Of a stretch of 64,000 nucleotides of DNA, positions 43,438 to 56,017 are shown piece after piece. Source of the stretch: Thamnidium elegans (lineage: Eukaryota > Mucoromycota > Mucoromycetes > Mucorales > Mucoraceae). Within the stretch, counting starts at the first letter, position 1, and every line of letters starts with the position of its first letter. A program made the position numbers and the translations under genes. The notes beneath the pieces were generated by a model. That model saw only the letters and a program-made list of their open reading frames with translations, was not told the DNA's origin and did no database searches. Location of the stretch: NCBI GenBank assembly GCA_025201345.1, contig JAIXMG010000015.1:248001-312000 (forward strand). Direction: 5' to 3'.

Positions 43438-45040
43438 TTAAAAGACGTAAGGGACAAAGATGTAAGGAACCTTTTCACAATACTTGTCCCAATCTTTACC
43501 ATATTTCTTAGCACAACGTTCCATATCTCTTGATACACGATGAGTCAATACACAAACGAAGAAACAGAAATAAAAGTAAGGTAAGAAAGATCCAGCGCCG
43601 GTGATTAAACCCCATGAGAGAGATTGGATTAAATCAGCAGTGTAATGAGGCTTACGAACGACACCCCACCAACCAGAAGTTAATAATAAGTTACCATGTT
43701 CAGTCTTAATATAAGTAGGGTTCTTAATATGACCGTAAGGAAGTTGAGGAAAAGCAGCACGAGTAACGAAAGAACCATTTTGTTCCATACGGAAGCGGTT
43801 CTTTTGAGAGTTACCAGTATCAAAGATATAGTAAGCGAAAAGAAGAGTGATGAAAAGACCAACGGTGTAAGCCCAAGAATGTTGAATGGTTTGACCAGTA
43901 GTCAATTCATACTTCATAAGATAAATGGAAGAATAACAGTAAGTGAATGGAACACCAGCCATGTTCCAGAAAATAAGCATGAAACCTATAACGCGAATTT
44001 AATATCCCTGTTCTACATTACACACACATACATGTTTATATATAAATACTTTACCATCCTTTTCATAGAAAATATCCCAAGAGGTAGGAATACATTCCTC
44101 ACCCTTTTGACAAGCATTACAATACAAGAAGTGAGCAAGAACCATGAAGGCAACGGGGCCACTAACATAACCACGTAATTCGTATTGCTTCAAAGCACAA
44201 GAAACAGAAAGGAAGAAAAGAACAGGCCAGGGGACACGTGTTTCGGCCCACATTTTAAGGTCCAATTTACCAATACGAGGATTCAAACAAACACCCATGA
44301 AGAAATCATAGAAAACATTACCAGACATACGATGTTGCTTACCCATAATGACGGCAGTACCGTTAACAAGGGCAGTCAAGGTGAAACCCCACATAATGGC
44401 AATGGTCATAATGCTACCAAAGTTCTCAATAATAGAAGTTAAACGGAAAATACCGGTAACATGAAGAACAGCAGAGAATATGAGGGTGAAATACCAAGAA
44501 GTCAAACCATTACAGAGATACTTGAGCTATTACACAAAAAAAAAAAAAGAAAAAAAAAAAAAGAAAAAAATTAGCACTAAAAAAAAAACGTGCAAAAAAA
44601 AAATTTAACTGTCAATTTACCTTTCCGCCCTTCAAAGAAGGAAGAGGAAGACCTTCAATAACAGGTCCAGGCATGACATAAGCTAAGATAGCAGAGTATA
44701 ACACGAAACCCAAGTAAATCTTAGCGGCAATAAGAGTAGGAGCTGCACCGACCTTAACCTTGGCGACAATCTCTTCAAGGACGAATTGAATAATACCCTC
44801 TTTAGTATAAGATGCAGGAGTAATGATTCTACCTTGGTTGAACTCAAGACAAACCCAGAAGTAGTACATAAGACTAGGGAAACCCAACATCATACATACA
44901 ACACCAATAGGTCCACCAAACTCATACACAACTTCATTATCTAATTTTTCATCAAGTTTTGTCATTTTATTCTTGAATAATGGGACGCCATTTGCGTTTA
45001 CAGCAGGTTTGCCCTCTTCGTTGACCTCTTTAACAGCCAT
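43438..45040 (-). CDS. ERG4: Delta(24(28))-sterol reductase (ERG4)
   Basis: Three exons (45040-44621, 44526-44055, 43985-43438) make 479 codons. It catalyses the last step of ergosterol synthesis in the ER, reducing the C24(28) double bond with NADPH. Seen: VVYEFGGPIGVVCMMLGFPS, CNGLTSWYFTLIFSAVLHVT, NVFYDFFMGVCLNPRIGKLD, KGEECIPTSWDIFYEKDGFM and NMAGVPFTYCYSSIYL. The reductase C-terminus includes LLTSGWWGVVRKPHYTADL and ends with KYCEKVPYIFVPYVF. Many membrane helices are evident. The start is taken at MAVKEVNEEG, because the in-frame codons upstream are T-rich leader sequence. The segment IGKLDLKMWAE and ECIPTSWD separate ERG4 from the related C14 reductase. Confidence 0.95.
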
Positions 45041-45562
45041 TACAAACAAACAAATATAAGATGAGTATAAAAAAAAGAAGAGAAACAAGAAAAATAAAAT
45101 AAATTGTACTTTTATATCCATTTTTTTTTTTAAATGTGCGCGGGGTAAAATCATCCGTAAAATAGCAAAGATTCATTTTTACCGGAACAACTGTTAAACC
45201 GATCGTTTCACACAGCATCTGGGAAAAAGTTGTTTTGAAATAAAGTGCATCCTACACTCTGCTTTTTCTAGTGAAATAAACCGGATAGACTCGTAAAAAA
45301 AAAAGCGTAATCCCTGTTAAGACCATATATAAGTTAGTACTATACTGGTTTCACTTTGATTAAGTAATGGAAATATCAAACCGGGATTGCTTGCAGAAAC
45401 TACCGGTAAGTTTAGCAGCACTCTTTTTTAAGGGTAAAACAATAAAACGTAAAAAGCGGTTGTTTAAAACAACCCGGATTTAAGCCTCAATTTTTTTTTT
45501 TATTAAAATATAGAACAATGATGCAATTGTTGTACTAGTTATTTCTTTATTCAGAATAAAAC
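45041..45562. other. Divergent promoter region of ERG4 and the EF-hand gene
   Basis: 0.5 kb, T-rich on the ERG4 side. No gene. It would hold both promoters; no sterol regulatory element could be assigned with confidence. Confidence 0.45.
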
Positions 45563-46945
45563 ATGGGACAAGGCAGGAGTAAAGAAAATATCGATTTATC
45601 AAAATCTACACACTGTAAGTATTTCAGCCTACATAAATAGAACGATATATACATTAACGCAAGGTCTTGCAGTTTCTACAGAAGAGATTAGCAATCTTCG
45701 ACAAAATGTAAAGCAACAAGATCAAAATAACATTACAGAAGATGTATTTAAAGACGTAACTGTTAACAAAAAGAAAGCAATAGAGAGAAAGAGAGAGAAT
45801 AAGCGTTCTATTATTTAAAATTCTATTTATTTATTTAGTCTGTAAAGCAGTGCTTACCTTCTGTATCAAGTAGCGACGATTTGTTTTTAAAAAGGCTTTA
45901 TGCAGCTTTTGGTGGCGATCAAGAAAAGTCAATAGATTTTCGGTATTGTTTATATTTTCATACAAACTCAGCAGCGTTTTTGACATTGTTTACAATAGTA
46001 AATTTGTTGACGGGCTTAGCGTGTTTATGAAAGGAACTTTTGAAGAGAAATTGAAATGTAAATATCTCTTTTTTTAAAAAGTGCATGAATTTTTAATTTT
46101 AATAATCTGTACATACTGTAGTATCATTTAGGTTGTACGATGTTGATAAGGACGGGTTTATCTCGAAAGATGAATTGGAATTAGTTATGTTACAATTAGT
46201 AAGTGTGAAACTTGGGTTGGAAAAAAAAATCATGCAAAAAAAAAAAAAAAAAAAAAAAAAGTTAATATGGTTTATTTATAGTCTCAAATTTCAGAAGAGA
46301 ATGAAGATCAATCGGAAGAAATTCAGCGCTCAATCGATTGTATGTTTAAGGATTTTGATGTCGATGGTGATGGTAGATTAGTAAGTATGAAAGCGATTAT
46401 TATAGCGTCGCATTTATCGTCATGGCGACAGCGTAGCTGTCAAAATAATATTTTAGTTATCATAGTAGCTGCAGCTAACATGGTAACCATCATTGCTAAC
46501 CAAATACTTTTTAATTTAGTCTTTTGAAGAATATAAGCTCTCTGCAATGAAAGAACCGCTTATTGCAGATTTTTTGGAACGCTTTCTGGATCAACATAAT
46601 ATCACGAATAATAAGAGACCACTGTCTCGAGCTAGTTCTGTTCGATCCAGAAAATCTTCACCTGTCATTAATCCTCAGCACAGACTTTCTCTAAGACTAA
46701 CGCAAGCTGAGTTATTAGATTTTAGTCATCAACAACAACTCTTGAATAACAATCTTAGTGAAACGAGTCCCAGAAGTTCAGAATACCTATCATTTACACC
46801 AGTAAGTGCTGAAACTGGTAATGATACCACTCCTCCTTCACCTCAAAGCTCTGCTTCGTCGTCGAACGGACGATCTTCTTTACCTCATTGGGTCAGTCGC
46901 GGACCTAGTATGGCTAGTCTTGATGCTGCTATGGTATCCATGTAA
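45563..46945 (+). CDS. EF-hand calcium sensor with long Ser-rich tail (calcineurin B/NCS-like)
   Basis: Seven exons (45563-45614, 45673-45755, 45839-45942, 45999-46057, 46122-46198, 46282-46380, 46520-46945) make 299 codons. It begins MGQGRSK, a plausible N-myristoylation start. A degenerate N-terminal EF pair (FRKFVDGLSVFMKGTFEEKL) is followed by two canonical loops, DVDKDGFISKDE and DVDGDGRLSFEE. The tail after FLDQHNI is about 120 residues, rich in Ser/Pro (SSVRSRKSSPV, SPQSSASSSNGRSSLP), and unlike normal calcineurin B. The role is inferred: a membrane-linked Ca2+ sensor regulating a partner enzyme. Its closest subfamily is uncertain. Confidence 0.8.
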
Positions 46946-47324
46946 AACAAATAAATATAATAAAAAATAATAAAAAATAAGGAATACTCCTAAAGTGATG
47001 ATTGAATGTTTTTTATAAAAAAAAAAAAAAACTACAAAAAGTATAAAGAAAAAAAAAAGGCGGGAAACGAAATAAATCAGCCACTCATTTGCTTTTTCGA
47101 ACCAAAAAGAGGATCGAGGAGTCTATCCATTAAACCCTCTTTCTCCACGTTCAAAGGTAACAATTTGACATCCATAATATGGAAAGCTATCAATCCATCC
47201 ATCAATATCTTTACTGACTAAATCTTTTTTTTTATTTTTTTTTTTTATTTATCATCTACTTCAATTATGGATTATTTTTTATTTTCAATTTATTTTTATA
47301 TTTTTTGAATTGACTTTTTTTTAG
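46946..47324. other. 3' UTR and RPL12 promoter/leader
   Basis: A-rich then T-rich sequence. TTTTTTTTAG lies directly before the RPL12 ATG, so a leader intron ending at 47324 is likely, as in many fungal ribosomal protein genes. No other gene. Confidence 0.5.
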
Positions 47325-48036
47325 ATGCCTCCTAAGTTCGATCCCTCTGAGGTTAAGATTATCTACCTTCGTGCCACTGGTAAATTAGAATTCGATTGCG
47401 TCGTGTATAATAGACACTTTTTTTCTAACTTGTTTTTATTTTACAATGAATAGGTGGTGAAGTTGGTGCCTCTAGTGCTCTTGGTAAATATCAATTTAAA
47501 AAAAAAAATAGTGAAATGTAAATTTGACATGGAAATACTAAAAAAAAAATAAACTTATATAGCTCCCAAGATTGGTCCTCTCGGTCTTTCTCCCAAGAAG
47601 GTCGGTGAAGATATCGCCAAGGGTACCAAGGACTGGAAGGGTCTCCGTGTCACTGTTCAATTGACCATTCAAAACCGTCAAGCTCAAGTTTCCGTTGTCC
47701 CCTCTGCTTCCTCTTTGGTTATCAAGGCTCTTAAGGAGCCTCTCCGTGACCGTAAGAAGGAGAAGAACATCAAGCACTCCGGTAACGTTGCTCTTGAGGA
47801 TATTATTGAAATTGCCCGTACCATGCGTTTCAAGTCTTTAGCTCGTGAACTCTCTGGTACCGTCAAGGAAATCCTCGGTACTGCTTTCTCTGTCGGTTGT
47901 ACTGTCGATGGTCAAAACCCCAAGGACCTTTGTCACGCTATTGATGCTGGTGAGGTCGAGATCCCTGTAAGTTTTAAAATTCATCATATATAGTGTCATG
48001 GTAAACTAACATCTTTATAATTCGTAGGAGAAATAA
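47325..48036 (+). CDS. RPL12: 60S ribosomal protein L12 (uL11)
   Basis: Four exons (47325-47379, 47454-47483, 47563-47966, 48028-48036) make exactly 165 codons, the normal eukaryotic length. Key stretches are [60 protein letters not shown] and [13 protein letters not shown]. It binds 25S rRNA at the base of the stalk. Codon use is C-rich in the third position, unlike most genes here, as expected for high expression. The last exon codes only Glu-Lys-stop. Confidence 0.97.
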
Positions 48037-48239
48037 ATTAATTTTTCATATATCGAATAAACTGGATACTTTCAACAACTTCAAAATAAAATTTATTAAT
48101 TTGTCGAAAAAACGTTCATCATATACAACCTTTCAGTATTTTTTTTATTTATTTGTTTTTATTGAGCAATGATAGAGATTTTTTTTTTTTTTTTGTACTT
48201 GTGTTATGGGAGAAAATGTGTGTGCGGGGGGGGGGGGGG

Positions 48240-49728
48240 TTATTGGTTGGGAGTGACCTTAACAACGATTTTACCCATAGATTGGTTACTTTCGAGATAC
48301 TTGTGTGCATCAACAATGTCTTCCCAGTTGAAAACCTTATCAACATATACCTTCAATACACCGTCGTGTTTGGCAAAGTGGTTTGCAACCGCATGGTTGT
48401 AGATAGCGTCACGTAAACTAGCTTGATATTCAAGAGTTCTGGCTCGCAAATTAGAACCTTCAATCTATTTATTTACACGTTAAATCATGGCAATTTTGAC
48501 GTATATATAAAGATACTTACTCTGACTCTCTTACGAAGGAAAAATGAAATATCGACCTTATCAATGACAGAACCTATTGTATAATATGATGAATAACTAG
48601 AATAGTGTGCACGTTTATCATTGACTTACCACTCATATAGGCTAAAATAACCCAATGACCATCCGCAGCCATCACTTCGGTGTTCTTGGACCAGTAATCT
48701 TTTCCGATAAAATCAATCAAGACATTAACGCCTTTGCCGCCAGTCTCTTTTAAGATCTAATAATCATAGTTTAATGGTATTTTTTTTTAAAAGAAAAACC
48801 GAAATATTTCGCTTACAACATCAGACCAGTTTTCAGTCTTGTAGTTGATACCCTTTGTAGCACCGATACTTTCACAAAACTTTATCTTTTCGTCGGATCC
48901 AACAGTGACAAAGATACGGTTACTACGTAAATAATAAATTAAAAAAAAAATTAGATACATTTTATACAATTTTATGCAATTTTTATCTTACGCTCCAGCA
49001 TCTTTAGCAAGTTGAATAGCAGCAATTCCTACACCGGAAGCACCAGCGTGGATAAGGACATCCTGTCCCTTTTTGAACTCACCAACGAAGAACAATGCTT
49101 GGTATGCAGTAAACCAAGTCTCGGGGATAGCAGCAGCCTCTTCAAAAGAGAGACCTTCAGGTTTATGCATAGTTAAAGAAGATTCCATAACGGCATACTG
49201 TTTAACATTAATAATGATATTCAAAGTTGTTTTTTTACGCGTTTTTTTTTTTTATATATACCTCTGCATAAGCTCCACCGGTCATTAAACCAAAGACAGC
49301 TTCACCGACTTTGAAGTCATTTACTGTAGTATTACTTTGTTAATATTATATTTTTATATTGCTCATGCCACTCATTACCTTTTTTTCCAACAGCTTCAAT
49401 AGTTCCCGAGATCTCTACACCGAGGATAGGGCTACCAGAGATAGGAACAGGGTATTTACCTTCTCTTTGGAGAATATCCATACGGTTAAGAGCGAAGCAT
49501 TTAATCTATGCAAGCTTACAGTTAAAAAAAAAAAAAAAAAAAAAAATATATATATATAACGCGTAATATACTTTGACTAAAACTTCCGTATCTTTAGGAA
49601 TAGGTTTATCATATGTACCGATAACAAGTTGAGAGGCATCACCTATTTAAAAAAGTAAATATTAATTATACTGATAATAAAAATATATTTGTAATTTTAC
49701 CAGGTTGTTTAACAATAACTGCTTGCAT
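48240..49728 (-). CDS. PIG3-type NAD(P)H:quinone oxidoreductase
   Basis: About eight to nine short exons on the minus strand encode a zinc-free medium-chain dehydrogenase/reductase. The start is MQAVIVKQPG at 49728. Seen: KCFALNRMDILQREGKYP, SGSPILGVEISGTIEAVG and GEAVFGLMTGGAYAEYAV. The middle has GLSFEEAAAIPETWFTAYQA and the Rossmann motif HAGASGVGIAAIQLAKDAGA. The C-terminal segments are VLIDFIGKDYWSKNTEVMAA and GKIVVKVTPNQ. Motif order and the RMDILQREG segment match TP53I3 (PIG3)/quinone oxidoreductase rather than alcohol dehydrogenase: no structural or catalytic zinc ligands are visible. It reduces quinones or enals, probably in stress defence. Confidence 0.92.
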
Positions 49729-51082
49729 TTTTGTAGAGAAACGTAAAAATGTAAAGAAAAAGAAAAGTCTCACGCATCCGCCCACTTATTTATGTAACTA
49801 ACGTATTACTAATTATTTACGGTTATTAGATTTCCCTTTTTTTCGCTGAGTAGGAAACGCAAAGGTGATGTTTCTTACCATTGATCCATTGGTAACGAGT
49901 TTAATAAGTATAGAGATGCAAATGTATAAAGGATCAATATGACTAGAGTTTTAATTATTGAGTTTCGAATAAATGGAGTAAGATAGTTTAAATGATTGAA
50001 TTCAAGATTTCTATTATATATATTTATTTTTTACTTGAAAAAATTGCAATGTTTTGATTATAAATGAAGGGGGAAAGATTAAGCATAACCAGTCAATTGT
50101 AAAAACCACTACTAATCACTAGAAACTATTGACCGAGAAACTGTAACCTCGGCAGGGTCCGATAAAAAAAAAACCAACTATTTCATATTCTGGCCTATAT
50201 AAATTTCCTGGAGTTTTATACGATTGACAACCATTATATATGGTAAGAATACATAGTATATTGTATGACCTCTCTTCTTATGTTGACGGTTCTTTATGAA
50301 TGGCTTCTAGATGGTGCTTCTCAGCTGATTGGCATTTTTTTTTCTGTTCTACTGTTATGCAGCTACTGGCCCTTGGTAAGTGTCGGGAAATATTTTTCTT
50401 TGTGCGTTCTATTTTCTGTTTTGTTTTTTTTTTTACTGATGCCAGCACTTATAAAAAGGAATTGCCAGCTTTTCCTCAAAAATATCATCTTATAGTGTTT
50501 GGAAACGTTATAATTAAAGACAAGTAATTACCATTAATTTGTGTGTAGTATAAATTGAACAACATTTAACGACTTTTTTTTTTTTTAATACGTACATATA
50601 TTACACTGCACTTATTTCAAGGAAATCCTCAATTGGGGGAATTTAAGATTTTTTACAGGTAAAAAAAAAAACAACGTTGTCTGAATTTAAAGCAGAAAAA
50701 TACTACACTCAGATGTTTATTATTTATGGAATTAAAGCACGATTATATTTATAAATATTACTTCAAAACACGCCATTATAGTTTTTGATAACATGTAGAA
50801 AAAAAGAAAAAAAAAAAAAAAAAAGTACCAAATAATATCTCTTTTTTGTATATAAAAAAGAAAAACGTATATTTATGGATAATAAATCTTTTATTGATAA
50901 TTACGTAAACCTTCATTTTAAAATATAATTAAAATTATATTACTTGTTTAATACATACGCTGATCGATTACACAAAAAATGCCAATATATGTATATATAG
51001 AAAAGGTGGTACTGTGTGATACCGTCAAGTGTAATTTTTAAGTGGCATAAATAATCAAAATTTTGCACCTTTTCTTCTTTTT
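49729..51082. other. 1.35-kb intergenic region, no supported gene
   Basis: AT-rich. A hydrophobic 76-codon frame at 50265-50495 has no recognisable family and no clear context, so it is not called. 3' sequence of the Sec7 gene and the promoter of the oxidoreductase lie here. Confidence 0.45.
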
Positions 51083-52578
51083 TTATTGTGACTGAGACGA
51101 AGATAAGGAGACACTTCTCTTTTTTCTTTGAGTTAGTGAGCCCATTCTCTTTAGAAATGATTTAGGTTCATCATCAGATATTGGTTGTAAAATACCAGTA
51201 CTTTTTACTGATGTATAAATATCCTTTTTCAATCGTATTTAGTATATATCCTTTTAAAAAAAGAAACATTTTTTTTTTACCTTGAGACTATCTTCCAATT
51301 GAGTTTTCCATGATATTAGTTCCTCGTTATCCAATGATATGTTCTGCTCTAGAACAGTAGACATTGTATTTTCAACGAATAATGCACAAGACATTTTAGC
51401 ATGACTGCTTATCTGAACTAAATGAAGATCAGTGTTTAGTAACATGATTGAATATGTAATTGTATAAACAACATCTATTATTTAATTAAATATTAGTAAC
51501 CCTAACTTGATATGTTATGAATTAATTTAGTATTACCAGCAGTTTTGTACAATTCAGCTTTTGATTTGTTGGTATTCCAATACTTGTGAGAAAATGCTTC
51601 GAGAATTCTATCAATTTCTTGTGCTTCGGCCTTAAAATATAACTTTGAGCATAATTTTCTAAATATTAAGATTGAACTTTAGTTAGTATCAAAAATCTCT
51701 GCACATTTTATATGTAATTATACCTAAAAGCTTCATCTAAACTCATTTCATTGAAATCGAAATATTCCAAATAGTTTTTTAATACGCGATGATTAAATGG
51801 GTCCCTAAATTTTATAATTAACAGTTGTCAGACATGAAAATGGGTAATCAACTATATATTTTTATATACTTTACAATTTACCAAGATAGGCAGCAACTTC
51901 TTTTTTAGGAACCATATTTTCATCTTGCTCCCAAATAGATTGAGACGCTTCTAGTACTTTATCTTGACCTTTTTTACCGTTATAATTTAATAAATCTTCA
52001 ACAGATCCAAATATATTATCGTTCATTTTCCACAGTTCTACAGAAGGAGAAAACATGGTTGCCCAATCGACTTTAAACACAGACTTGTGCTTCCATTCCA
52101 AAAGTGCTTTCGTGACTTCTTCATTGGCAATGGACTTCTTCTTGTTGGTAGGTTTTTTGAGACTGGAGGTTCTCCGTGGTGGGTTGATAATTTGGTGTTT
52201 AGGTAATGGCGGAGGTTCTTGGAGGAATAGAAAGGGAGGTGAGATAGGAGAGGGAGTTACTATTGTAATAGGTTTTTGAGGTAATGAATTTGATCTGGCT
52301 GGTAACTTTTTTTTTGTAGAGTGTTAATTTAAATAGAATATATATATGATTATAAATATTACCTTTTTACTATGATGTGACAGAGAACTTGATCGAACAA
52401 GTCTGGCTGGATAATGATGAATGACAGAACTTGATTTTTGTAGTGTGGTAGAAATAGTTAATGTTGGTTGCTGCTTTAAAATTTGTTGTTGTGACTCAAT
52501 TAGCTTGGATCGAGTGTGCTCTTTATGATGAGCGAGCGAATGACTTCGTTTTGGAATGTAATTATCAGTGGATACCAT
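51083..52578 (-). CDS. Sec7-domain ARF guanine nucleotide exchange factor
   Basis: Several exons on the minus strand, start MVSTDNYIPKRSHS at 52578, stop at 51083. The N-terminus is disordered and Ser/Pro/Lys-rich, with PPLPKHQ-type proline stretches. The Sec7 domain follows: KKEVAAYLGKLDPFNHRVLK (catalytic Glu region), NYLEYFDFNEMSLDEAFRKL, EAQEIDRILEAFSHKYW and TITYSIMLLNTDLHLVQ, then a typical final helix with FVENTM. It would exchange GDP for GTP on ARF GTPases at membranes. The gene ends about 70 residues after the Sec7 core with a basic Ser-rich tail (RKKRSVSLSSSQSQ). No PH domain is visible, unlike EFA6/cytohesin relatives. Confidence 0.85.
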
Positions 52579-52923
52579 TTACAACAAAAATTATATAAAA
52601 AAGAAGTAGGAAAGGAAAGAAAAAGAGGTGTTTTAACACTGGTCGGGACCATGATGGATATATCTTTGTTCCACGTGGTACGACAAGAAAAAAAATTAAG
52701 AGAGAAAAGTATAAATCTTTAAAGCATATGCAAGATAATTAAATTCTTTGTAAAAAACTGAAAAAAGGTCACTTATAATTTTTGTTTTGGCTTTTTTGTT
52801 TTTACCTAATGTAAACTTATATACAGAAAAAGTTGGAATGTGTATGAGGGAGAGAGAGAGGGGGGGTTTTTTTTTTTTATTATTAATAGATTTAACTATT
52901 ACTACTAGTGTTTAAATAATAGA

Positions 52924-53277
52924 CTATTTATCATGATCTATTTCTGTGACACTACCATCTTTATTGTGGACAAACTCAGAGTAAAGTGTGGAATCACGTA
53001 AAAAGCTAGAGTTGCTTCTTTGTACGGGGGCATGCTTCTTTTTTTGGTCTTTTGCTAATGTATCTCCGATAGCTTCTGCTAATGCGCCTGGAACATGCTC
53101 TTTGGTAGGTTCAAATGTGTCTATTTCATGTTTAGGAATGTCATGGATTACTTTGATAGGGTTACCGTATCGAAGTGAAAAATGATCATCCTCCAAGATA
53201 GGATCACGAGCTTCGGTATATGGTGAGTGCGCTGCATGAATAGGATGCGTTTGATGACCTGAATTTGATGTAGACAT
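52924..53277 (-). CDS. Small conserved-looking unknown protein (117 aa)
   Basis: A single exon starts MSTSNSGHQTHPIHAAHSPY and ends TEIDHDK. It is hydrophilic with no membrane segment. Central stretches look folded or motif-like (LRYGNPIKVIHDIPKHEIDT, HVPGALAEAIGDTLAKDQKK), and the end has a Ser patch (RSNSSFLRDS). A C-rich/T-rich leader and a downstream AT-rich 3' end look like a real gene. No family recognised; perhaps a short adaptor or phosphoprotein. Minus strand, as the Sec7 gene, with 345 bp between them. Confidence 0.6.
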   Translation of the reverse strand: MSTSNSGHQTHPIHAAHSPYTEARDPILEDDHFSLRYGNPIKVIHDIPKHEIDTFEPTKEHVPGALAEAIGDTLAKDQKKKHAPVQRSNSSFLRDSTLYSEFVHNKDGSVTEIDHDK

Positions 53278-53638
53278 ATTTTTCTTGGGTTATAAATTGA
53301 AATAAAAATAAAAAAGAAAAGAGATGTGGGAGACTTTTTATTTTTTATTTTTCTTCCTCTTTCTAGTTCTTGCATGTCTGAAACATGACGTGACATTTTA
53401 ATTCCTCTTGTTTCTCTTTCTCTCTCGCTCTCTTAAACCTTTCTCACGTATGGGGGAGTTTATTCAATTCACAGTTAAAAAGGAGGGAAACAAAAATAGT
53501 TAGGAGGTAAAATTATATTAAAAATAGACGAAATAGGTAAGCCGGGAATTTGTATATCTACTCAGTTTATTGCTGTTATCTCATCATGATAGTAATGATA
53601 CACTATATTTAATAAGATTTGTACCAAGTCTAATCTAC

Positions 53639-53672
<34 letters not shown>

Positions 53673-55753
53673 GTAAAATGTCATTATTACCCCAATGATA
53701 TAATAACTCCCCGAGGTAATAGTTTCTCATATGCGTGTGTCCCACCCTCCTAAGCTTATCAAAGTTAGTTTGATACAAAAGGAGTGTACCAAGCCTTCAT
53801 TTTTTGCACGTAAAAAGAACTGCAAATACAGTTTTTCTAAAAGGTGGATGATCTAAGGCTTAGTTATCAAATACTTATTTTAATTGTGGTATTATCTCTC
53901 GTTATATTTACGTACGTCTTGTATTTTTTTTTTTTTTTTTATCATTTTTTTACGGTGTTGTAATTTTTTTAATTGAGTATATACTGTCTAAATATAAAAG
54001 ATGAACAAGACATTTGCATAGTCTAATATAAACAAAGAACCTGGGTCCCTGGCAACGTGTTCTATCCAGGAATGGGACATATATGAATTTCTGTATTATC
54101 ACATATTCTATTTCGATTGAAAGGAAACGCGTTTAGAATGTATAATTTACTTTTTATCACTTAAACAAAAAAACTATTCAATAAAGATGAAACTATATAC
54201 AGGTAAAAAAATAAAATACGCAGGTATAAATAATGCTAAAATTACAACAAAAAGCAAGAAGGTTCAATTGGAGAGAGATAAAAAAAAAAGTTTGATAAGA
54301 TTTTTTTATTTATTTATGTACGTTTTTATATTGAGATTTCGCGATTCCCCTGGTTACAAGTTTACTATCAAATCCGTGTATTCAGTATTATGGCGTAACA
54401 AACACTTGTAAGCTTTATTATTTGTGAGGAAGGGGCTTACTTGTTTGTTACGCAAAAAAAAATTTACTTGAAAATAAATAAAGCGTTCAAGTAGGTTTTT
54501 AATGTGATGTACACGTAAAGAAAAAAAAAGGAAGGATCCTGGACTTCTAAACTGATAGGTATTCTTGTTTCCGTACTAGAAACAAAAGTTATGAACCTAT
54601 TATACTTGGGGGATACTTGCAAACACAAATTTAATATAGGTGCCTTTTTACTGCAATCTCTTACACAGGCGGAAAAAAAAAAAAAAAAAAAAAAAAAAGT
54701 ACTATTTTCATTGGCTATTAGGATCGATTAAATGCATCAGATAAATAAATGACATGTTTAGATTTTTCGTGATATCAGCCTGATTTTTTTATTTTGTTCT
54801 GGTAGTCATTGCTAAACTTTTATTTGTATAGTGTATATTTCCTCTCTTGTTTCTATTCGCGAGAGATAAGATCTGATTTCCTCGGCTTCCTCGCCATTTT
54901 TAGCCATTCGCATTGAACTCTTTTACGCGTGTGTTCACATGTACACACGCTCTCTCTCTCTCTCTCGAAACAACTTTATTTCGAGCAAAAATTCTCCTAA
55001 CGGTACAACATCTATTTTTGGGTAGATGTGAGTGGGGGAGCAACAGTTTAATTCTCCTTTTGTTGCTGTAACGAAAATATTAGGCGAAACTTGATTTAGA
55101 GTTTCGAAAATGTGTTTTTATTACATTGTCCGATACTTCAACGAGATTTTGGGTGGGAAATAAAAGTTCTGCCTGTGAAATTACTCCCCGAGAGGCCCGT
55201 TTATACGGGTTTGTTTAGACTTTGCTTTGGAATTACGGGATTTTTACTTTATTCCCACTTAAGTTAAATGAACCAATATATTTACTTGTAAAGATATAAT
55301 TATTTCTAAAGTACTAGGATAAACACTTTTTTTTTTTTTTTTTTTACAAAGTGACCCATTCCAAACGGGATAAGTTGCCCTTGAGGGGCTATTAATCCGG
55401 GTAAATGATAAAGTATTTCAAGATGTGAGTCGTACTACCTTAATTCACTTGTGATGTGAAAAAATGATTCTTTGATATATTTAGAGGTCGTCAAAAAAGG
55501 GAACGAAAGAAATCTATTAGATCAAAAGAATAAAAGAGACAGGTTACACTTTCTTTTTTTGTTCTGTCAAAATGAATGGTAACTTTTTTAATCCAAACGT
55601 GAAGAGAAAATATAAGTCAGCTTACTCATATTACTGTATCACAAACTATAGGAACAGCTGAAGAAAATAGGTTGGGCCAGCAAAAAAAAAATTGGGCCAA
55701 TCAAACAAAATTCGGGACACTCTTTCGACTATTTAGATTAATAAACATAGGCT
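53278..55753. other. Gene-poor AT-rich region
   Basis: 2.5 kb with long A/T runs (for example a T/A palindromic run at 53639-53672 and an A run at 54674-54698) and a CT microsatellite near 54950. A 74-codon frame at 54187 is not convincing. No RNA gene or element end was identified. Confidence 0.5.
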
Positions 55754-56017
55754 TTAGCAATATATATTGACATTGACAATAGAAATAAAGCTTTCAAGAT
55801 GTAGTACGAAATTACTATGGATTTGATCTAGGCTGGATAGCATATCTTGATCAAATAAATCTCGTTGATCATTCTTTGTAGCAGTAAAGCCCAATTGCCA
55901 TTTGCTTTCTTCGAACTTCCTGCAATACCCAATGACTTTGTAATCATCATTTTTGAGTTGTTTAATGTATGCATGGTGTCTGGGGGAGTGTACTGACCAT
56001 GTTATCTGCAATCTCAT
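55754..56017 (-). pseudogene. Possible fragment of a transposon recombinase
   Basis: The frame encodes HHAYIKQLKNDDYKVIGYCR KFEESKW… (87 residues). The phrase KVIGYCRK resembles the start of serine recombinases of the IS607 type known from some fungal and giant-virus elements, but the rest does not clearly match. It is isolated, short and lacks a partner gene, so it is best read as a remnant. Low certainty. Confidence 0.25.

Noticed and set aside
45060..45154. Longer N-terminus of ERG4 (start at 45154)
   Set aside because: The added residues are Phe/Leu runs coded by poly-T leader; the MAVKEV start fits the family.
50265..50527. Hydrophobic 75-codon frames
   Set aside because: Dominated by T-rich sequence; no family, no clear gene structure.
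54187..54411. 74-codon frame in the gene-poor region
   Set aside because: Lys-rich low complexity; no supporting context.
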